Made by a program: the position numbers and the translations under genes. 10,202 bases of DNA, from the NCBI GenBank assembly GCA_016215765.1, contig JACRHY010000003.1, positions 1 to 10,202 on the forward strand. The letters are read 5' to 3'. This stretch comes from Parcubacteria group bacterium (GTDB lineage Bacteria > Patescibacteriota > Minisyncoccia > UBA6257 > JACRHY01). Within the stretch, counting starts at the first letter, position 1; each line of letters starts with the position of its first letter. The notes beneath the pieces were generated by a model. It saw only the letters and a program-made list of their open reading frames with translations, was not told where the DNA came from and made no database searches. Shown piece after piece: positions 5,906-10,202 of the stretch.

Positions 5906-7999
5906 ATGGCGCTTATCATAACATTTATCCTAAATTCATCGCTGGCCGCTTTTGTTTTATCGCGGGGATTAAGGAAGCCGCTCAATGTTATTTTCGTCGC
6001 GTTCTGTCTAGGCATCGCCGGCTGGGCGCTTTCTTTGTTCGTATTATTTAACGTTCAACAAAGTTTATTTTGGGGAGAATTGCCGTTCGCCTTCGCGGCA
6101 TTTATACTGACGCTTTTTCTGCTTTTCGCGATTGCCGTTGAAACTTCCGAAAAAGACGGGGCGGAACGCGCCAAACGGGCTCTTTTTCTTTTAATCGCGC
6201 CTCTTATTTTCGCGATCCTGATATTCAAGCATCTTGTCGTCGTTTCTTTGAAAATAGAAAACGGCGTTTTGTCGCCAACGACCGGCGCCGCCTATTCTTA
6301 CTTTGTTTATTTCGTCATCCTCTGCGCCGTCGCTTCTTTAGCCGTTCTCGTCTATAAGTACAAAGCGGCTAAAGGGATTTTTAAACTGCGGCTTAAATAC
6401 GTTTTTCTCGGATTGGCGCTGTTTTTTATTCCCGCAATCGTCACCAACGCCGTTTTGCCCTATTTCGGCATCAGGGATTTCAACGTTCTCGGCCCTCTTT
6501 TCTCGTTCTTTATGCTGACGGCGATATCTTACGCCATCGTCAGGCACCATCTGATGGATATCTCCGTCATCATCCGGCGCGGAACGGTCTTCACCATTCT
6601 TTTCACCGTCATCAGCTTCCTGTACGCCCTTTTCGGAAGTTTTTTCGGAGATTTTTTTCCCAACCCGTGGAAATTCCTGATACCCTCCCTGATCGTTATC
6701 GCCGGATTTCTTCCGCTGAAAAATTTTCTGGAAACGATCACCGACAAAACTTTCTTCCGCCGGCATTATCATCTTGATGAAATTCTCGGCCGGATCAATA
6801 AAATAATTTTTGAATCAAACCTGAGCCTTGACAATCTCCTGGCTTCTTTCAACCGGCTTATCGTAGACGCTCTTAAGCTGAACAGGGGGGCGATCCTTAT
6901 CCTTATTCCCAAGGACTCCTTCATCTCCCGGCAAATGATAAGCGACACGGCGGAAAATTTTGAACTGACTTTTGACAATCCCCTTATCGGACGGCTGGCC
7001 GCGCCGGGATTCAGAATTATTGACAAAGAAGACATTGAAAACGGCGCGCGAAACCCTCATGATGCCGCCGTTCATTCCCATGACCGGCGGCTCGCCGACG
7101 CGCTCGGTAAAATAGGGTTTAATCTCGCCATCCCGATAAAATACAAAGAACAGCTTATCGGCATTTGTCTTTTGGGTGAAAAAAAATCCGGCGACCCGTT
7201 TTTCGCGAACGACATCGTTCTTTTGGAGCATTCCGTCAACGCCATCGCCCCCATTATTGAAAACGCGCGGATGTACGAGGAGCTGAAAAAAACGGATGAC
7301 GCCAAAAGCCGTTTCATATCCATCGTTTCGCATCAGTTGCGCACTCCCCTGTCTTCGGCGCGCTGGAACCTGGAACTTCTTCAAGATGAAGAAACTCTTT
7401 CCCCGGAAGAAAGAAAATCCGCCTTCGGCGATGTCCACCGAAGCGTCGTCGCCACCATTAATAATCTCAATTCTCTCCTGCTCGTTCTGGATATTGAGCA
7501 GGGTAAAATATTCCTTGATCTCGCTCCCGGCAACATCCTGCAGGACATCAAAGAAACGGCGAGGACCGTCAAAAACGATATCGGAGCCGGCAATTTTGAA
7601 ATCAACGTCAAGGCGGAAGGCGACATTCCCGAAATTCATTACGACGCCAATAAAATCAGATTCGTCATTTATGCCCTTCTCCATAACGCGCTGACTTATT
7701 CCCCGATGGTTAAAAAAACGGACATTCTGGTGTCCCAAAAAGTCATGGCGGATTCCAACAACCTCGTCGTGGCGATTTCCGATTACGGCATCGGAATAAC
7801 CGAACTGGCGAAAGCGGAAATTTTCAAAAAATTTTTCCGCGCCGACGAAGCGCGCTCGCTGGCGCCGTCCGGCTTCGGCATCAATACCTACATCGCCAGG
7901 TCGTTTATCGCGGCGCACGGCGGCCAGATGTGGCTTGAATCAAAAGGCATCGGCCAGGGAACGACGTTTTACTTCCGCCTGCCGATAAGACATAATTAA
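5906..7999 (+). CDS. Multi-pass membrane sensor histidine kinase
   Basis: A 697-residue sensor kinase that should autophosphorylate on histidine in response to a signal at the membrane and pass phosphate to a receiver. In order: an N-terminal block of about seven helices (roughly residues 2-213) resembling the 7TM histidine-kinase input domain, two more hydrophobic segments (227-245, 256-272), a GAF-like domain (about 300-455), then HisKA with H476 in SHQLRTPLSS. The ATPase domain has the N-box N594 (HNALTYSP), G1 box D626 (SDYGIGI), F-box FKKFFRAD and a G2-like GFGI. All catalytic boxes are present, so it should be active. The ATG at 5906 begins directly at the first membrane helix and suits the TATAAT at 5887. 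An upstream in-frame ATG lies in a terminator. The receiver gene starts nine bases after its stop, so they are almost certainly partners. The ligand is unknown. Confidence 0.93.
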   Translation: MALIITFILNSSLAAFVLSRGLRKPLNVIFVAFCLGIAGWALSLFVLFNVQQSLFWGELPFAFAAFILTLFLLFAIAVETSEKDGAERAKRALFLLIAPLIFAILIFKHLVVVSLKIENGVLSPTTGAAYSYFVYFVILCAVASLAVLVYKYKAAKGIFKLRLKYVFLGLALFFIPAIVTNAVLPYFGIRDFNVLGPLFSFFMLTAISYAIVRHHLMDISVIIRRGTVFTILFTVISFLYALFGSFFGDFFPNPWKFLIPSLIVIAGFLPLKNFLETITDKTFFRRHYHLDEILGRINKIIFESNLSLDNLLASFNRLIVDALKLNRGAILILIPKDSFISRQMISDTAENFELTFDNPLIGRLAAPGFRIIDKEDIENGARNPHDAAVHSHDRRLADALGKIGFNLAIPIKYKEQLIGICLLGEKKSGDPFFANDIVLLEHSVNAIAPIIENARMYEELKKTDDAKSRFISIVSHQLRTPLSSARWNLELLQDEETLSPEERKSAFGDVHRSVVATINNLNSLLLVLDIEQGKIFLDLAPGNILQDIKETARTVKNDIGAGNFEINVKAEGDIPEIHYDANKIRFVIYALLHNALTYSPMVKKTDILVSQKVMADSNNLVVAISDYGIGITELAKAEIFKKFFRADEARSLAPSGFGINTYIARSFIAAHGGQMWLESKGIGQGTTFYFRLPIRHN

Positions 8000-8008
8000 T
8001 CCAAGGAT

Positions 8009-8389
8009 ATGGAAAATAAAAAGGTTCTCATCGTTGAAGACGACCAAGCGATTATCAAGCCGATGGTTCTTTTGTTCGGCAAAAAAAGAATCGCGACGCT
8101 CACGGCCGCCAACGCCGAAGAGGGGCTGCTGATCGCGTATCGGGACGCGCCCGACTTAATTCTTCTGGACATTTTGATGCCGAAAATAGACGGCTTTATG
8201 ATGCTGGAGAAACTGAAAAGCGACGAAAAAACAAAAAACATTCCCGTTTTCATCATCTCCAATCTCGGCAGCGACGAAAAAATCAAACGCGGCATGGAAC
8301 TCGGAGCGAAAAAATATTTCATCAAAACCAACTGGTCTTTGTCCGACATCGTCAAAAGCACCGAAGAAGAACTCGCGAGCCATTCTTAA
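8009..8389 (+). CDS. Stand-alone response regulator receiver protein
   Basis: A single CheY-like receiver domain of 126 residues with no output domain. The acidic pocket D11/D12, phospho-acceptor D54 (in LLDILMPKIDG), switch residue S84 and K106 (in KKYFIKT) are all present, so phosphorylation is expected. It follows the kinase by nine bases in the same operon and has only a weak AAGGA one base from its ATG, which suggests translational coupling. With no DNA-binding or enzymatic domain it must act by protein contact, as CheY or Spo0F do, or relay phosphate to another protein. The target is not in this window; the nearby diguanylate cyclase has no receiver domain. Acetyl phosphate from the xfp pathway is a known low-level donor for receivers, but a link here is speculation. 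Confidence 0.93.
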   Translation: MENKKVLIVEDDQAIIKPMVLLFGKKRIATLTAANAEEGLLIAYRDAPDLILLDILMPKIDGFMMLEKLKSDEKTKNIPVFIISNLGSDEKIKRGMELGAKKYFIKTNWSLSDIVKSTEEELASHS

Positions 8390-8406
8390 AAATCTTGAAA
8401 ATCCGC

Positions 8407-8446
8407 GCCGAATAACCGAGGGGGTGGACTTTCGGCTCTTTCTTGA
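8407..8446 (+). terminator. Weak terminator candidate after the receiver gene
   Basis: GCCGAA (8407-8412) can pair with TTCGGC (8431-8436) over an 18-base loop, followed by the pyrimidine-rich TCTTTCTT. The long loop and interrupted T-run make it weak. It overlaps the possible -35 of the next gene. Confidence 0.35.
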
Positions 8447-8453
8447 TTAAAAT
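8425..8453 (+). promoter_or_regulatory. Promoter of the 8461 gene, predicted leaderless
   Basis: TAAAAT at 8448-8453 is a five-of-six -10 hexamer and TGGACT at 8425-8430, 17 bases upstream, is a four-of-six -35. The ATG at 8461 follows the -10 after seven bases, so the mRNA should start at or next to the start codon. The bases between (ATCAGCG) hold no Shine-Dalgarno. Confidence 0.6.
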
Positions 8454-8460
8454 ATCAGCG

Positions 8461-8955
8461 ATGGAAGAAGAGTGCGACAATCAGAAACCGGAAAATAAAG
8501 AGATAAGCTGGGAAGCGCCGGAATTTGAATATTACGCTAAAAGTCCGTCGTGGTATTGGATTTCCATTTTGATCTCAATCGTCCTGCTCGCCGCGGCGCT
8601 CTGGCAGAAAAATTTTCTTTTCGCCGCTTTTATTATCATCGCCGAACTGTCGGTCTTCCATTGGGCGGGCGCCGTTCCGCGGGATATAAATTTTAAAATA
8701 GACGAGAGGGGCGTTACGAGGGGTCAAGAACGCGCCTATGCTTACGCCGAATTGGAGCATTTCGCTTTTAATCAAAGCGGCGGAGAAATCAAGGAGTTGA
8801 TTTTTAAACACCGGGCGAAAATCAGGCCCTACATTAAGATGGTCGTTGCGCCTTCGTTGGTTCCGGAGATAAGAAGCCATTTGGCGAATTTTCTTCCGGA
8901 AGAAGAGTACGACGAGCCGATGGCCGATGCCCTGGCAAAATTTTTGAGGTTTTAA
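8461..8955 (+). CDS. Conserved two-helix membrane protein (CPR-type)
   Basis: A 164-residue protein with a soluble N-terminus carrying ISWEAPEFEYYAKSPSWYW, two membrane helices (about residues 32-48 and 52-69) and a cytosolic C-terminal domain with FKIDERGVTRG, a tyrosine-rich strand and a KFLRF end. The WEAPEYEY opening followed by two helices recalls a conserved uncharacterised family I associate with Patescibacteria; the C-terminal domain may be a small PH-like beta domain, which I cannot confirm. The start at 8461 is preferred to in-frame codons further upstream because the -10 element overlaps those. The tRNA gene begins 19 bases after the stop and could be cotranscribed. No biochemical function is known to me. 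Confidence 0.85.
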   Translation: MEEECDNQKPENKEISWEAPEFEYYAKSPSWYWISILISIVLLAAALWQKNFLFAAFIIIAELSVFHWAGAVPRDINFKIDERGVTRGQERAYAYAELEHFAFNQSGGEIKELIFKHRAKIRPYIKMVVAPSLVPEIRSHLANFLPEEEYDEPMADALAKFLRF

Positions 8956-8974
8956 TCCGTCAGAAAACCCAATC

Positions 8975-9046
8975 GCCCTTGTCGTTCAACGGATAGGACG
9001 CGAGATTGCGGATCTCGTAATGGGGGTTCGATTCCTCCCGAGGGCA
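8975..9046 (+). tRNA. tRNA-Arg (anticodon GCG)
   Basis: The 72-base sequence folds as a full cloverleaf. The acceptor GCCCTTG pairs with CGAGGGC (one G-T pair). The D-arm is GTTC/GGAC with an 8-base loop. The anticodon stem CGAGA/TCTCG encloses loop TTGCGGA, placing GCG at 9008-9010. The variable loop is TAAT. The T-arm is GGGGG/CCTCC around TTCGATT. The discriminator base is A9046, and CCA is not encoded, so a CCA-adding enzyme is required. GCG reads CGC, and CGU by wobble, without the A-to-inosine editing used by the common bacterial ACG arginine tRNA. A possible -10 (TTTAAT, 8951-8956) lies upstream, but readthrough from the 8461 gene is equally possible. Confidence 0.95.
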
Positions 9047-9062
9047 CAAAAAACTAACTTGT

Positions 9063-9084
9063 TCATCCGCCGGCCGGCGGATGA
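9063..9084. terminator. 22-bp perfect palindrome, possible bidirectional terminator
   Basis: Two 11-base arms, TCATCCGCCGG and CCGGCGGATGA, form a perfect palindrome between the convergent tRNA and diguanylate cyclase genes. On the minus strand a TTTTTT run (9053-9048) follows after nine bases, further than a classical terminator allows. On the plus strand a short CCGAT/ATCGG hairpin (9086-9100 region) overlaps the cyclase stop. Position between convergent genes favours termination, but a dispersed repeat is possible. Confidence 0.45.
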
Positions 9085-9091
9085 CCGATCT

Positions 9092-10009
9092 TTAATCGGC
9101 GGTAACGCGGTTGCGGCCGGTCGTTTTGCTTTCGTACATCAGCCGGTCAACTCTTTTCAAAAGAGAATTCTGTTCGTCTTCCGGGGAGGCGATCGTCGCG
9201 CCGACTGAAATCGTCGGGTGGATAACTCCGGCGTCGGTCGGAATACTTGACTGCTCAACGAGAATCCGCAGTTTTTCGGCAACGGCGACAAGCTGGTTTT
9301 TTGTGACGCTCTCAATAACAATGAGAAACTCTTCTCCGCCCCAGCGCGCCGCCACATCAAACGATCTGACGTCGTGCGTAAAAGTTTTAGCGACGATCTT
9401 GAGAACGCGATCGCCGGCTTCATGGCCGTATTCATCGTTGATCCGCTTGAAATGGTCAATATCGGCGAATAAAACGCCCAGTTGCCAGCCGTATCTTTTC
9501 ATTTCGTCCAATTTGGCGCGCAAATTTATTTCGGCGTACCGCCGATTAGCAAGCCCCGTCAGCGGATCAACGAGCGCCAGCCGCTGAAGTTCTTCAATCC
9601 GCTGAATAGCGGCGTTTTTTGATAAATTTTCGGAAAAAATCTGCACCGCCCCGATCACTTCGCCTCCGGCATCGCGCAAAGAAATGGCGCGCGCCAACAC
9701 CGGAACAAGATGCCCGTCTTTATGGTGAATATAAACCTCGCGCTCGGAAAAATCGGCCCCGGATTCCAACTCCGATATCGGGCAAAAATCGACGGATAAG
9801 TTTATTCCGCGCTTCTCGGCGATAAGAGAAACGGAATCGCCGCAACGTGTCCCCACCGCTTCATCGCTCGCGAACCCGGTAAGCGCCTCCGCGCCCTTAT
9901 TCCAGTAAACGATTTTTTTGTCGCGATTAATAAAGCAAACGCCGTCGTAAAGATTGTCCAATATCTTTTTGTACGCCGCCGAACCGCTTAGTTCCATCAG
10001 ATCCCGCAT
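9092..10009 (-). CDS. PAS-GGDEF diguanylate cyclase
   Basis: It should make the second messenger c-di-GMP from two GTP. The 305-residue protein has an N-terminal PAS domain (about 10-128), a short helix, then a GGDEF domain (about 145-303). Catalytic features are complete: DPLTGLANRR (148-157), metal-binding D183 in FADIDHFKRIND, and the active-site loop GGEEF (224-228). An inhibitory product-binding site RxxD (R215-D218) sits exactly five residues before GGEEF. The PAS domain carries GTRCGDS and DFCPISE cysteines (C56, C76) and ends HHKDGHLVPVLARA, a type often found with GGDEF domains, so a redox or metal cue is conceivable. No membrane segment is seen. The ATG at 10009 follows an extended -10 by six bases with no ribosome site. 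It is convergent with the tRNA gene, and an insertion sequence lies about 40 bases upstream of its promoter. Confidence 0.95.
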   Translation of the reverse strand: MRDLMELSGSAAYKKILDNLYDGVCFINRDKKIVYWNKGAEALTGFASDEAVGTRCGDSVSLIAEKRGINLSVDFCPISELESGADFSEREVYIHHKDGHLVPVLARAISLRDAGGEVIGAVQIFSENLSKNAAIQRIEELQRLALVDPLTGLANRRYAEINLRAKLDEMKRYGWQLGVLFADIDHFKRINDEYGHEAGDRVLKIVAKTFTHDVRSFDVAARWGGEEFLIVIESVTKNQLVAVAEKLRILVEQSSIPTDAGVIHPTISVGATIASPEDEQNSLLKRVDRLMYESKTTGRNRVTAD

Positions 10010-10015
10010 AAAAAC

Positions 10016-10024
10016 ATTTTAGCA
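10016..10024 (-). promoter_or_regulatory. Extended -10 promoter of the diguanylate cyclase, leaderless
   Basis: On the minus strand TGCTAAAAT is an extended -10 (TG at 10024-10023, hexamer 10021-10016). Six bases (GTTTTT) separate it from the ATG whose first base is 10009, so the transcript should start at or next to the start codon. No Shine-Dalgarno is present. Confidence 0.65.
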
Positions 10025-10061
10025 AATTTCCTCTTCTTCGGGAAACAAACAAGAAAATGGC

Positions 10062-10202
10062 TGTCCAGGTTCAGATAGATATTGACCACTTAGGTTTGTA
10101 GGGTAATAACATCTTTTGTCGGCAATCGACCAGTTTGCCATTTTCGATAATAGGCTTCAGGAGTCAAATAATTCAACGATTCATGAGGCCGTATTCTATT
10201 CC
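10062..10202 (-). mobile_element. Terminal part of an IS3/IS481-type insertion sequence
   Basis: The element holds the transposase end described separately and continues beyond the window. Its likely boundary is TGTCCAGGTTCAGATAG starting at 10062, since IS3 and IS481 elements usually begin TG and end CA, and the transposase stop lies 28 bases inside. The boundary is inferred, because the other end and any target duplication are outside the window. Confidence 0.6.
10090..10202 (-). CDS. Transposase C-terminus (partial, IS3/IS481-type)
   Basis: The last 36 codons of a DDE integrase-core transposase are seen, entering from the right edge and ending at TAA (10092-10090). The visible peptide starts NRIRPHESLNYLTPEAYYRK and ends VITLQT. 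The RPHESLNYLTP motif, with Asn before and Tyr after, is the hallmark end of rve-type transposases, which cut and join element ends. It is the only plausible coding frame here and is not broken within the visible part. Whether the full gene is intact cannot be judged. The gene points toward the diguanylate cyclase promoter. Confidence 0.88.
   Translation of the reverse strand, partial: NRIRPHESLNYLTPEAYYRKWQTGRLPTKDVITLQT

Noticed and set aside
6815..7918. Minus-strand open frame of 367 codons
   Set aside because: It is the antisense of the kinase GAF, HisKA and ATPase regions, with no signals of its own.
9111..9587. Plus-strand open frame of 158 codons
   Set aside because: It lies opposite the GGDEF domain, whose catalytic motifs are intact on the minus strand.

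Overview
The window most likely comes from a Patescibacteria/CPR (Parcubacteria-like) genome that uses the standard bacterial code. The supporting signs are a divergent acetate kinase next to a phosphoketolase, a small two-helix membrane protein with the ISWEAPEFEYY opening that I associate with this group, short intergenic spaces holding CCTG-type palindromes, and very compact promoters that place the start codon about where transcription should begin. Two TGA stops are each followed at once by a clear terminator hairpin, so TGA is a stop here, unlike in Gracilibacteria/SR1. Taxonomy is inferred from style and memory, not from a search.

Layout. Positions 1-251 hold no convincing gene; 125-225 resembles worn insertion-sequence ends. 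At 252-949 lies a self-contained unit: consensus-like promoter, leader with two hairpins, strong Shine-Dalgarno, a 173-residue unknown membrane protein and a strong terminator. At 953-4585 are phosphoketolase (xfp) and acetate kinase (ackA). Together they form an ATP-yielding module: sugar phosphate to acetyl phosphate, then acetyl phosphate plus ADP to acetate plus ATP. Positions 4586-4745 hold a 45-bp near-perfect palindrome and a CCTG tandem/palindrome element. At 4745-5205 is an unknown 127-residue protein with its own promoter, ribosome site and terminator. At 5205-5880 is a GNAT-fold acyltransferase that recalls LuxI/FeeM acyl-amino-acid or autoinducer synthases. At 5887-8389 a multi-pass membrane sensor histidine kinase is followed by a stand-alone receiver protein. 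At 8448-8955 is the small conserved membrane protein, then a tRNA-Arg with anticodon GCG (8975-9046) and a 22-bp palindrome. A PAS-GGDEF diguanylate cyclase lies on the minus strand (9092-10009). The right edge enters an IS3/IS481-type insertion sequence: a transposase C-terminus on the minus strand with its likely element end near 10062.

Two kinds of gene start appear. The xfp, ackA, 8461 and diguanylate cyclase genes have a -10 hexamer only 6-8 bases before the ATG and no Shine-Dalgarno, so they are predicted to be leaderless; the kinase is nearly so. The three genes at 382, 4786 and 5262 have leaders and strong Shine-Dalgarno sites. The signalling genes (acyltransferase, kinase, receiver, c-di-GMP synthase) cluster in the right half, but terminators separate most of them, so joint function is inference. 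I found no CRISPR array, rRNA or complete mobile element.
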